DNA of 64,000 nt from Rossellomorea sp. SC111 (lineage in GTDB: Bacteria; Bacillota; Bacilli; Bacillales; Bacillaceae_B): NCBI RefSeq assembly GCF_024733565.1, contig NZ_JANIOC010000010.1:43011-107010 (forward strand). Direction: 5' to 3'. Positions within the stretch are counted from its first letter, which is position 1. Each line of letters opens with the position of its first letter. Below the pieces are notes generated by a model. It was given only the letters and a program-made list of their open reading frames with translations, made no database searches and had not been told where the DNA came from. Made by a program: the position numbers and the translations under genes. Below, piece after piece: positions 28,028 through 36,103 of this stretch.

Positions 28028-28930
28028 TTAAGGGATATCGTGTCCCATGGACGTCTGCAGGATTTCAAACCACTGATCATGGCTCAAAGAGATGGAAAGA
28101 GAGTCGATGGCATGTTGAATCCGTTCTTTTTTACCTGAACCGACGATCGGCATGATGTTGGCCGGATGATTAAGCAGCCAGGCATATAGTACCTGGTCGA
28201 TCCCCGTCGCTCCTGTTTCCTCCTGCACTTTCTTTAATGTATGTTGAAGACGGACAGCTTTCCTATCTTCCCCTTTGAAGACCGCCCCGCCTGCCAGCGG
28301 TGACCAGGCCATGGGAGCCACACGCTTTTCCTGACAGAGGTTTAATGTGCCGTCCTCAAAGTTTTCCAGGTGGTAGGCGGATAATTCAATTTGGTTTGTA
28401 ATCAATGGAAATGGTAAATAAGATTGAAGCATCTTCCACTGATGATCTTTAAAGTTGGAGACTCCAAAATGACGGACTTTCCCTTCTTCTTTTAACTGAG
28501 TGAAGGCTTCAGCTACCTCTTCGCCATTCATATATGGATCCGGTCTGTGGATCAACAATAGATCAATGTAGTCCGTCTTTAGTTGTTGGAGAGAATTTTC
28601 AACGGAGGTGAGAATATGTTTTTTACTGGTGTTGTAGTGATGCGTCTTATGCTCCGGACGATTGTCAGAAGGCAGGACAATGCCGCACTTTGTTACGATC
28701 TCCATTTTCTCCCGCAATGAGGGTTGGAGGGCAAGGGCCTCACCGAATAAGGTTTCACACGTATAAGAACCATAAATGTCGGCATGGTCAAAAGTTGTGA
28801 TTCCTTTATCAAGATTGTGTTGGATTAAAGAAAGCGTTTCTTCCTTGGACTGCTTCCAGTCCGATAGTCTCCATAATCCGTGAATGATCCTCGAGAATGA
28901 TAAATCTTCTGTCATTTGTATTCGTTGCAT
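28028..28930 (-). CDS. ycsN: Aldo/keto reductase YcsN type
   Basis: The 300-residue length equals B. subtilis YcsN. AKR motifs are FDHADIYGSY (catalytic Asp and Tyr, near residues 47-56), TKCGI (Lys near 80), LLIHRPDPYM (His near 127), FGVSNFKDHQ near 157, and the C-terminal NADPH-binding segment PIVGSGKKERI near 265. The substrate is unknown. It is monocistronic and divergent from the phosphotransferase gene. Confidence 0.87.
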   Translation of the reverse strand: MQRIQMTEDLSFSRIIHGLWRLSDWKQSKEETLSLIQHNLDKGITTFDHADIYGSYTCETLFGEALALQPSLREKMEIVTKCGIVLPSDNRPEHKTHHYNTSKKHILTSVENSLQQLKTDYIDLLLIHRPDPYMNGEEVAEAFTQLKEEGKVRHFGVSNFKDHQWKMLQSYLPFPLITNQIELSAYHLENFEDGTLNLCQEKRVAPMAWSPLAGGAVFKGEDRKAVRLQHTLKKVQEETGATGIDQVLYAWLLNHPANIMPIVGSGKKERIQHAIDSLSISLSHDQWFEILQTSMGHDIP

Positions 28931-29016
28931 AGGGGAAACCTCTCTTCATATGGTATGCAGATTTTCTTTCATAGTCATACTACAAGTATATTACTATGTA
29001 TTGAAAGGAAATAGAA

Positions 29017-29940
29017 ATGATTGAACCTCTTCAGGATATTATGCGTCAGTGGGGAATGGAGCCTGCTTCAATGGAAACGCTTCTCCTTCATCCAAATGTT
29101 ACGAAAGTGAAGGCAGAAGGAAAGACCTTCTATTTGAAAAGAAGAGAGTATTCTTCTATTGAAAATAGGATGGAGGAGCTCTATCTAACCTCTTACTTAA
29201 TAAATAATCACCTCAAGGTTGAAACTCCCATATTAACTTCGTCGCACCTTCCGTATGTAAAAGAAGGAGAGCAACTTTATTCTTTTTATGAGGCACTTGA
29301 AGGAATGCCGTTAAAGGAATTTTCCATCGACTCACTGACAAAGGCGGGAACCAACCTTTCAACCCTACACCTCATCCTTAAAGAATATCAGTGTCATAAT
29401 GAAGTGAAGGGCTGGGAGATTGAAAGGCATGTAAGAGAATGGGTGAACGAGCTGAATTCTGAATCGATCGGTAGAAGGGGACAGGTGATCTTATCAAAGA
29501 TGAGGGGGTGGGGGACATCCTTTGAGTGTTTGCCCCATCAAATCGTTCATAGCGACTACAATCCGGGGAATATTTTGATGCAGGGAGGAGAGGTGAGCGG
29601 GATCATTGATTTTGAACGGATCCTTACAGCACCAAGGATTACTGACATCGGCTACTTCCTCGCAGGGATGCTTAAAAGGATCCCTGCAGAGAAAAAAGAT
29701 CATTCTATTAAAGGGATCCGGTTTTTTATACAAGGATATGGAAAGCATGAACCTCTTACTGCAGGGGAGAGAAGAATGCTGCCGGCAATAGTCATTCTCT
29801 TCCTGCTGCAACATGCCTTTTTTTACTTTCAGCAGGGATATTCAGAAGCTAGTTCTTCGTGCATGGATTTTATCGAGGAAATGATTGAATCCGCTTATTT
29901 CCATGAAGTCTTTCAATATGAGAAGGAAAAGCTTGAATAA
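29017..29940 (+). CDS. APH-family phosphotransferase
   Basis: The 307-residue protein has the kinase-like fold of aminoglycoside/choline/homoserine kinases. The catalytic loop HSDYNPGNIL is near residue 178 and the metal-binding IIDFER near 196, with a nucleotide-binding lysine probably in FYLKRREY near 35. The substrate cannot be read from the sequence. It lies just before the thiamin operon but is separated from it by a TPP riboswitch and terminator; members of this superfamily include thiamin kinases, so a link is possible but speculative. Confidence 0.8.
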   Translation: MIEPLQDIMRQWGMEPASMETLLLHPNVTKVKAEGKTFYLKRREYSSIENRMEELYLTSYLINNHLKVETPILTSSHLPYVKEGEQLYSFYEALEGMPLKEFSIDSLTKAGTNLSTLHLILKEYQCHNEVKGWEIERHVREWVNELNSESIGRRGQVILSKMRGWGTSFECLPHQIVHSDYNPGNILMQGGEVSGIIDFERILTAPRITDIGYFLAGMLKRIPAEKKDHSIKGIRFFIQGYGKHEPLTAGERRMLPAIVILFLLQHAFFYFQQGYSEASSSCMDFIEEMIESAYFHEVFQYEKEKLE

Positions 29941-29987
29941 CCTTTCGTTCTATGGCAAAGTAGGAAGGAAGATAACGTTTAATTTCA

Positions 29988-30084
29988 TATTCCAAGTGTA
30001 GGGGGACCGGATTGCCGGTTGAGATTGTATCCTGTAGATACTGACCCTTTGAACCTGAACTGGCTGATACCAGCGTAGGAAACA
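29988..30084 (+). promoter_or_regulatory. TPP riboswitch (THI element)
   Basis: The conserved thiamin pyrophosphate aptamer core is present: GGTTGAGATTG near 30018, CTGACCCTTTGAACCTGAAC around 30041-30060 and CTGATACCAGCGTAGGAAAC near 30064-30083. It lies upstream of thiY and is followed at once by a terminator, so it should stop transcription when TPP is plentiful. Confidence 0.93.
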
Positions 30085-30117
30085 TTCTCTTAAACGATAC
30101 ATAACCTGTTTAACGAT

Positions 30118-30152
30118 GCGTCCCACGGCTGAAGCTTGGGGCGTTTTTTTAT
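30118..30152 (+). terminator. Expression-platform terminator of the TPP riboswitch
   Basis: CGTCCCA pairs with TGGGGCG (one G-U pair), followed by seven T residues, about 35 bp after the aptamer. Confidence 0.85.
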
Positions 30153-30269
30153 TGTATCACGGACTTTACGTCTCAAACTCCACTGGTTTACATTCATTCT
30201 CTATAATAAGCGAAGAATAAATAATGGAATGAAACGTTATGACCGCAAAGAATCGAAGGAGGAGTCACC

Positions 30270-31256
30270 ATGAAAAAGTGGATGTTCCTCATCTGCTCTG
30301 TACTTATTTTAACCGCCTGTAACGGTGGGAAAGACACAGCTGATGAGAAGAAGGACAATCTAAAAAAAGTAAGTGTCGTACTCGACTGGACACCGAATAC
30401 CAACCACACCGGATTATATGTAGCGAAAGAAAAAGGCTACTTTAAGGATCAGGGATTGGATGTAGACATCATCCTGCCCGGAGAAGCAGGTGCCGATCAG
30501 CTCGTTGCATCAGGGAAAGCTGAATTTGGTGTTGGATATCAGGAAAGTGTCACTCAAGCGAGGGTCCAGGATGTACCCATCGTATCCATCGCTGCCATCA
30601 TCCAGCATAATACGTCGGGGTTTGCTTCCCCGAAGAGTAAGGGTATTACTAAACCAAAGGATTTTGAAGGGAAAAGCTATGGCGGATGGGGGTCACCCGT
30701 GGAAAAAGCCGTCATGGATTCGATCATGAAGCAAGAACAAGCGGACGTGAAAAAAGTGAATTTCATAAACATGGGAGACACCGATTTCTTTACTGCCGTT
30801 AAACGCGATGTGGATTTCGCCTGGATTTATTATGGGTGGACAGGAATTGAAGCAGAACTTCGCGGTGAAGAGTTGAACATGATGTATGTAAAGGATTATT
30901 CTGATAAACTGGATTACTATACTCCAGTCCTCACAACAAATGAAAAAATGATCGATTCAGATCCTGAAACGGTCAAGGCATTCATGGCAGCTGCTTCCAA
31001 AGGGTACCAATACTCGATAGACAACCCGAAAGAGGCGGGGGAGATTCTGTTGGATGCAGCCCCGGATCTTGATAAAGAATTAGTCATGAAGAGTCAGGAA
31101 TGGCTAGCACCCAAATATAAAGATGATGCTGACCGATGGGGAGAGCAGAAACTGGAAGTCTGGGAGAATTATGCACAATGGATGTATGAAAATGATTTAT
31201 TAGATAAGAAACTCGAAAGCAAGAAAGCATTCACGAACGAATTCTTACCAAAATAA
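30270..31256 (+). CDS. thiY: ABC transporter substrate-binding lipoprotein ThiY
   Basis: The 328-residue precursor has a lipoprotein signal with lipobox LTAC (Cys at 16). The mature protein has the NMT1/THI5-like fold: VSVVLDWTPNTNHTGLYVAK near residue 33 is the typical start. ThiY binds N-formyl aminopyrimidine or related HMP-type thiamin precursors outside the membrane. It is the first gene of the TPP-controlled operon. GAAGGAGG precedes the ATG. Confidence 0.92.
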   Translation: MKKWMFLICSVLILTACNGGKDTADEKKDNLKKVSVVLDWTPNTNHTGLYVAKEKGYFKDQGLDVDIILPGEAGADQLVASGKAEFGVGYQESVTQARVQDVPIVSIAAIIQHNTSGFASPKSKGITKPKDFEGKSYGGWGSPVEKAVMDSIMKQEQADVKKVNFINMGDTDFFTAVKRDVDFAWIYYGWTGIEAELRGEELNMMYVKDYSDKLDYYTPVLTTNEKMIDSDPETVKAFMAAASKGYQYSIDNPKEAGEILLDAAPDLDKELVMKSQEWLAPKYKDDADRWGEQKLEVWENYAQWMYENDLLDKKLESKKAFTNEFLPK

Positions 31257-31268
31257 GAGGTGAATAAA

Positions 31269-31562
31269 ATGGGGAACGCACTTGTAAGTATACAGATCAT
31301 TCCGAAGACAAAGAACGGTGAAGATGTGATTCCATATGTGGATGAAGCGATCGCAATCATTGAAAAGTCCGGAGTACGATATGAAGTCCATCCTTTGGAA
31401 ACGACGATGGAGGGGAATCTGTCGCAATTATTCAAGGTGATTGAACAGATGAATGAACGAATGATTGAAATTGGAAGCAAAAACGTCATATCCCAAATCA
31501 AAGTATTGTACCAGCCGGATGGGATCGAGATGAACGATTTAACGGAGAAATATAGAGGATGA
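31269..31562 (+). CDS. Thiamin/HMP-binding DUF77 protein (MTH1187/YkoF family)
   Basis: The 97-residue protein starts ALVSIQIIPKTKNGEDVIPY and has the compact ferredoxin-like fold pattern of the DUF77 (PF01910) family, whose member YkoF binds thiamin pyrimidine. AGAGGTG precedes the ATG at 31269. It lies between thiY and thiX and its end overlaps the thiX start (ATGA), so the products are made together. A role as cytosolic binder or carrier of the imported pyrimidine is an inference. Confidence 0.85.
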   Translation: MGNALVSIQIIPKTKNGEDVIPYVDEAIAIIEKSGVRYEVHPLETTMEGNLSQLFKVIEQMNERMIEIGSKNVISQIKVLYQPDGIEMNDLTEKYRG

Positions 31563-32320
31563 AAACTTGGATTGCAAAAGGATGGAGACCCTTCTTGGTC
31601 CTCATCCTTTTATTCATCATTTGGGAAGCTGCCATCAACGTATTTAAGGTTCCAGCCTGGCTGATGCCGTCGCCTTCAGAGATATGGGAAGAAGGAATCG
31701 CTTCGTGGTCTGAGTTCAAGGGGCATTTCTCATCAACGGCATTCCTGACAATCGCAGGGTTTGCGATTGGCTGTTCAATTGGACTCGGGACAGCGGTCGT
31801 ACTGCATCTCCTGCCAAAGGTAAGGGAAGCGGTTTATCCACTCATGATCCTGTCTCAGAATATACCCATCATTGTCTTGGCCCCTCTCCTTGTCATTTGG
31901 TTCGGATTCGGACTCCTTCCCAAGATCATCGTCATTACCCTGATTTGTTTCTTCCCGTTGGCCGTTTCGGCGATGGATGGATTCAGGCAGACGAATGGAG
32001 AGTATATCCTTTATATGAAAATGTCCGGTGCAACAAAAGGGCAGATATTCCGGAAAGTGGAGTGGCCGCATGCACTGCCTTCCATCTTCTCCGGTTTGAA
32101 AATCTCAGCTACCTATAGTGTGATGGGAGCGGTCATTTCGGAGTGGCTTGGTGCCCAAAAAGGGATTGGCGTCTATATGACACTTGCATCCTCTTCCTTC
32201 AGGACCGACAGGGTTTTTGTCGCCATTTTCATGATCATGCTCCTGAGCCTGCTGTTCTTTGGAGTCATTGTACTATTAGAAAAAATCATGGTGAAGTGGA
32301 ATCGAAAGGAGGGCAAATGA
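31559..32320 (+). CDS. thiX: ABC transporter permease ThiX
   Basis: The 253-residue membrane protein has about six segments. The cytoplasmic EAA-type loop occurs as KMSGATKGQIFRKVEWPHAL near residues 154-173, which docks on the ATPase. It starts on the stop codon of the DUF77 gene, and thiZ begins one base after its stop. It forms the membrane channel for the ThiY-bound precursor. Confidence 0.92.
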   Translation: MKTWIAKGWRPFLVLILLFIIWEAAINVFKVPAWLMPSPSEIWEEGIASWSEFKGHFSSTAFLTIAGFAIGCSIGLGTAVVLHLLPKVREAVYPLMILSQNIPIIVLAPLLVIWFGFGLLPKIIVITLICFFPLAVSAMDGFRQTNGEYILYMKMSGATKGQIFRKVEWPHALPSIFSGLKISATYSVMGAVISEWLGAQKGIGVYMTLASSSFRTDRVFVAIFMIMLLSLLFFGVIVLLEKIMVKWNRKEGK

Positions 32321-32321
32321 C

Positions 32322-33059
32322 ATGACGACGTTATCAATACAAAATATGTCCAAATCCTTTGATGGTGAATTGATTCTCGATGATCTTTCCATTCAAGTAG
32401 GGGAAGGAGAGTTCGTTTCGATTCTTGGCCCTTCCGGAAGTGGGAAAAGTACGCTATTTCACGTGATCGGTGGGTTATTCGCACCCGATTCAGGAGATAT
32501 AAAGCTCGATGGACAGACGATAAATGGCCGTAGAGGGTCCATCAGCTATATGCCACAAAGTCCGTCCCTCTTACCGTGGAGGACGGTGATCGAGAATGTG
32601 ATGCTTGGTCAGGAGTTACACGGAAAGAGGGATAAGGAAATGGCAATGGGGATGATTGAACGCGCCGGTTTGAAGGGCTATGAGGACGCTTATCCTGAAG
32701 ATCTCTCAGGTGGAATGAAACAGCGTGTCGCATTCATCCGTGCACTGGTCAGTCCTCAATCCTTTTTATGCCTGGATGAACCATTTTCTGCCCTTGACGA
32801 ATTTACACGATTGGACATGCAGAGGTGGCTCCTTTCCATATGGGAGGAAGACTTAAGTTCGGTCCTGTTTGTCACTCATAATATCGATGAAGCCCTCTTC
32901 TTGTCGGACCGTATCATTGTGTTATCAACCAGACCGGCCCGTGTGCAAAAGGAGTTCAACGTGCCATTCCCGCGACCGCGTGACAAAGAAATCCTTCTAA
33001 CCGAGGAGTTTCTGAAATGGAAAACGGATATCTTTGAGGAATTATCTCAATATGTGTAA
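32322..33059 (+). CDS. thiZ: ABC transporter ATPase ThiZ
   Basis: The 245-residue ATPase has Walker A GPSGSGKST near residues 37-45, the Q-loop in YMPQS, the signature LSGGMKQR near 131-138, Walker B FLCLDEP near 150-156 and the switch His in VTHNID. The pattern is that of the nitrate/taurine/thiamin-precursor importer ATPases. Its last codons overlap the start of the TatD-type gene. Confidence 0.93.
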   Translation: MTTLSIQNMSKSFDGELILDDLSIQVGEGEFVSILGPSGSGKSTLFHVIGGLFAPDSGDIKLDGQTINGRRGSISYMPQSPSLLPWRTVIENVMLGQELHGKRDKEMAMGMIERAGLKGYEDAYPEDLSGGMKQRVAFIRALVSPQSFLCLDEPFSALDEFTRLDMQRWLLSIWEEDLSSVLFVTHNIDEALFLSDRIIVLSTRPARVQKEFNVPFPRPRDKEILLTEEFLKWKTDIFEELSQYV

Positions 33060-33831
33060 ATCATCGCTTATTGATGCTCATATTCATCTGGACTTATATG
33101 AAGTGGAAGAACGAGGGAAAATACTGCAGGAACTAGATCTTTATTCTGTGGATGCTCTCATTTCGGTATCCTTTCACCTTCAATCGTCCGAGCAAAATCT
33201 TGCATTTGCGAGGGGAGATAGACGGATAAAGGCAGCTGCCGGTTTTCATCCTGAACAAGAACTCCCATCAGAAAGGGAGGTAGAGGAACTTTTAGCATTT
33301 ATTCAGAAGAATCGTAAAGATCTGGTTGCAATCGGGGAAGTCGGGTTGCCCTATTACAAAATGAAAGAAGAACCTTCACTTTCACTCTGTGGATATATAA
33401 AACTGTTGGAACTCTTTATCAAAGAATCAAAGCGGCTGAATAAACCCATCATCCTTCACGGGGTTTATGAACATGCTCCCATCATCTGCGGTTTATTAGA
33501 GAAGCATTCCGTTACAAGAGCCCATTTTCATTGGTTTAAAGGAGATCGTGAAACGATTAAAAGAATGGTCAGGAATGGTTACTTCGTTTCAATTACACCG
33601 GACGTCCTATATGAAGAGGAAATACAGCAATTGGTCAGGGACTACCCCATCGAAAGGCTGATGGTGGAAACGGACGGCCCTTGGCGGTTTGAAGGAGCCT
33701 TTCAAAAAAGAATGACTCATCCAGGTATGATGCACAGGTCCCTAGAGAAAATCGCAGAAATTAAAGGTTTGTCAGAAACAACTGTATATAAACAATTGTA
33801 TAGGAATACGACTGAATTTTATAGGTTATAA
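33052..33831 (+). CDS. TatD-family metal-dependent hydrolase
   Basis: The 259-residue protein has the metal ligands of the TatD amidohydrolases: DAHIHLDLYE (about residues 8-17), the central Glu in GEVGLPYY near 90, further His residues in ILHGVYEH and AHFHWF, and the Asp in VETDGPW near 205. TatD members are DNases or deacylases. Its start lies inside thiZ (4-codon overlap), so it belongs to the riboswitch-controlled operon. It might act on an imported thiamin precursor, as a deformylase does, but this is inference. Confidence 0.85.
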   Translation: MCKSSLIDAHIHLDLYEVEERGKILQELDLYSVDALISVSFHLQSSEQNLAFARGDRRIKAAAGFHPEQELPSEREVEELLAFIQKNRKDLVAIGEVGLPYYKMKEEPSLSLCGYIKLLELFIKESKRLNKPIILHGVYEHAPIICGLLEKHSVTRAHFHWFKGDRETIKRMVRNGYFVSITPDVLYEEEIQQLVRDYPIERLMVETDGPWRFEGAFQKRMTHPGMMHRSLEKIAEIKGLSETTVYKQLYRNTTEFYRL

Positions 33832-33878
33832 AAAAAGAGGTTCCCAAGCTACTCGAGCACGGGAAGCCTCTTTTTTTG
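33832..33878 (+). terminator. Terminator of the thi operon
   Basis: AAAGAGGTTCCC pairs with GGGAAGCCTCTTT around a 15-base loop, followed by a T-run. Confidence 0.88.
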
Positions 33879-33970
33879 CAAGAAAAAACGATTAAACATC
33901 TTTTACCATCATATTTCTATCTCGATTGACAGAAAATGAAAGTAATGAATGATAGGAAAAGGTGAGAAAA

Positions 33971-34216
33971 ATGGAATTGAACGATCATTATACGCCATAT
34001 CGAGCTGGCGATGTTGTTTACGTGATTTACCGTAATCCGCATACTCAAAGTGTAGCCAATGTACAGGAAGCAGCGATTGTGCACGATCCGGAAAACCCAA
34101 ACGAATTAGCATTATTTCTTTATGAAACCTATTATCCGTTAACACATGAAGTAGCCGTCTATTCTACCGAAGAAGAAGCAGAAGAGGCTTATTCACAATC
34201 ATTTGGAGACCTGTAG
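33971..34216 (+). CDS. splA: Transcriptional regulator SplA
   Basis: The 81-residue product (YTPYRAGDVVYVIYRNPHTQ in the first half) matches the small SplA family; B. subtilis SplA is 79 residues. SplA is a TRAP-like negative regulator of the spl operon that limits spore photoproduct lyase synthesis. GAAAAGGTGAG precedes the ATG; a GTG nine bases upstream is part of that site. splB follows after 11 bases. I could not identify a good sigma-G promoter. Confidence 0.92.
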   Translation: MELNDHYTPYRAGDVVYVIYRNPHTQSVANVQEAAIVHDPENPNELALFLYETYYPLTHEVAVYSTEEEAEEAYSQSFGDL

Positions 34217-34227
34217 GAGGGAATAAT

Positions 34228-35256
34228 ATGGTAAAGCCATTCGTGCCTCAATTGGTCTATTTTGAACCCAATGCACTGGATTACCCATTAGGAAAGCAAT
34301 TAAAGGAAAAGTTCGAGAAAATGGATATAGAAATCCGCTATACCACTTCCCACAATCAGGTTCGAAATCTCCCTGGGGATAATCATTTTCAAAAATACAG
34401 GATCGCCAAATCAACGTTAGTGGTGGGCGTGCGGAAAACGCTGAAGTTCGATACCTCCAAGCCGTCAGCTGAATATGCCATACCGTTTGCGACAGGTTGT
34501 ATGGGTCACTGCCATTATTGTTATCTGCAAACCACAATGGGGAGTAAGCCGTATATTCGCACGTATGTGAATGTAGATGAGATATTTGAGGCGGCAGATC
34601 GGTATATCGAGGAAAGGGCACCAGAATTTACGCGTTTTGAAGCAGCGTGTACCTCTGATATCGTCGGTGTGGACCATCTCACACATACGCTAAAGCGCGC
34701 GATCGAACATTTTGGTGAATCGGAGTATGGGAAGTTACGTTTCGTAACCAAATTTCATCACGTTGATCATTTGCTGGATGCGAAACATAATGGGAAGACA
34801 AGATTCCGCTTCAGTATCAACGCAGATTATGTCATTAAGAATTTTGAACCGGGTACATCCCCACTCGATAAAAGGCTGGAAGCAGCAGGTAAGGTTGCCA
34901 GGGCTGGGTATCCATTGGGTTTTATCGTAGCACCCATTTATATACATGAAGGATGGGAGGAAGGGTATAAGCGGATGTTCGAACACCTGGAAGCTCATCT
35001 CCCTGAAGAAGCGAAAAAAGATTTAACATTCGAATTCATCCAGCATCGCTTTACGAAGCCGGCGAAAAGAGTGATCGAGAAGAATTACCCGATGACGAAG
35101 CTTGAATTAAATGAAGAAGAACGGCGATATAAATGGGGAAAATACGGAATCGGGAAGTATATATACCAGAAGGACGAAGAGCAGGAAATCAAGGATCATC
35201 TGTATGCTTATATGGAGAAGCATTTTCCGCAAGCAAAGCTTGAGTATTTTACGTAA
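34228..35256 (+). CDS. splB: Spore photoproduct lyase SplB
   Basis: The 342-residue radical SAM enzyme repairs the UV-induced spore photoproduct in DNA during germination. The cluster motif TGCMGHCHYCYLQ places cysteines at 91, 95 and 98, and EAACTSDIVG places the H-donor Cys at 141. The tyrosines at 97 and 99, implicated in radical transfer, are present. These numbers are the same as those known for the B. subtilis enzyme. AGGAGG lies before the ATG. A terminator shared with the converging gene follows. Confidence 0.97.
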   Translation: MVKPFVPQLVYFEPNALDYPLGKQLKEKFEKMDIEIRYTTSHNQVRNLPGDNHFQKYRIAKSTLVVGVRKTLKFDTSKPSAEYAIPFATGCMGHCHYCYLQTTMGSKPYIRTYVNVDEIFEAADRYIEERAPEFTRFEAACTSDIVGVDHLTHTLKRAIEHFGESEYGKLRFVTKFHHVDHLLDAKHNGKTRFRFSINADYVIKNFEPGTSPLDKRLEAAGKVARAGYPLGFIVAPIYIHEGWEEGYKRMFEHLEAHLPEEAKKDLTFEFIQHRFTKPAKRVIEKNYPMTKLELNEEERRYKWGKYGIGKYIYQKDEEQEIKDHLYAYMEKHFPQAKLEYFT

Positions 35257-35259
35257 AAA

Positions 35260-35303
35260 AAGGGACTGATTACATTGAACGTCTCGTTGTAATCAGTCCT
35301 CTT
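35260..35303. terminator. Bidirectional terminator, splB / ArsC-like gene
   Basis: AGGGACTGATTACA (35261) pairs with TGTAATCAGTCCTCT (35289). A and T runs flank it on the appropriate sides. Confidence 0.88.
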
Positions 35304-35730
35304 AATGTAATTGTGGAAGTAAATGTTCTAAATCTTTTACCCGCATTGCAATCTCGTCACAGATTTCCTGGTAATGTACCCATTCTTCAATTAATGTCCC
35401 AGCACGCTTTCTTGGATTCGGTAAATTCCAATAGATGACTTTTTCTTCTAATTCAGAAGGAAGTTCAATCTTATCATCGTATTCTGTATCCTGAATCGCA
35501 ACGATAACCGAGGCATCACCAAGTTCCTTCATCTCGATTCGCGAGAGAGGAAATGAACTTATATCGATACATAATTCTTTCATTGCCAGAACGCTGAATT
35601 CTGCGCGACTTTGAGCAACCCATCCCGCACTTTTAAATGACCAATCCGACACTTTGAGTTTCTCTGCCCAGCCTTCAGCTATCAGGCTGCGATGTTGACT
35701 ACTTGAAAGAAAATAGACTGTTTTATTCAT
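35302..35730 (-). CDS. ArsC-like low-molecular-weight phosphatase fold without catalytic cysteines
   Basis: The 142-residue protein aligns along its whole length with thioredoxin-coupled arsenate reductases: VYFLSSSQHRSLIAEGWAEK, ELCIDISS, the WNLPNPRK region and the helix DEIAMRVKDLE. In ArsC the first block reads FxCTGNSCRSQMAEGWA and gives the nucleophilic Cys in a CX5R loop. Here the loop is SSSQHR, one residue shorter, with both cysteines gone. The later redox pair is missing too (VAIQDTEYDD). It should therefore not be an arsenate reductase or phosphatase and may bind a ligand or partner. It has an intact frame, a plausible RBS and its own terminator, so it is not an obvious pseudogene. 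Confidence 0.72.
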   Translation of the reverse strand: MNKTVYFLSSSQHRSLIAEGWAEKLKVSDWSFKSAGWVAQSRAEFSVLAMKELCIDISSFPLSRIEMKELGDASVIVAIQDTEYDDKIELPSELEEKVIYWNLPNPRKRAGTLIEEWVHYQEICDEIAMRVKDLEHLLPQLH

Positions 35731-36103
35731 AATTGTATGTTCCTTTCTACTTTCATGCTGTTATTACTATTTACCCAATTGCGTATCATTTAATCCTTGA
35801 AAGAAGAAAAGAAATTATTGGAAAGGTTTACTTAGTAGAATGGATTCATTGAACTCCCTTAAATTATGACATATTCAAACAGATTCTAGTAAAATCGATG
35901 TGAATCTCCCATAACCATCTTTAATTATAAAAAAAATCAGTATAATGGGGAAAGGTGAATGAAGTTCTTTAACGAACAAGGCAGCCGGGGGGATGACAAC
36001 GAAGGAATTCATTCAATAATTGGTATGAAAATTTTTGGTTTTATAAAAAAGATATAAGGGTAATATCTTTATATTATTTGGAAAATTATAGGGAGGTACA
36101 TCT

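Noticed and set aside
33880-33970. Sigma-G promoter for splAB
   Set aside because: CATCATA could be a -10, but no acceptable -35 occurs 17-18 bp upstream; the promoter may be weaker or elsewhere.
35731-36103. T-box or other riboswitch before the DAACS symporter gene
   Set aside because: I looked for conserved T-box, S-box and purine cores and found none; only AT-rich promoter-like sequence is visible.
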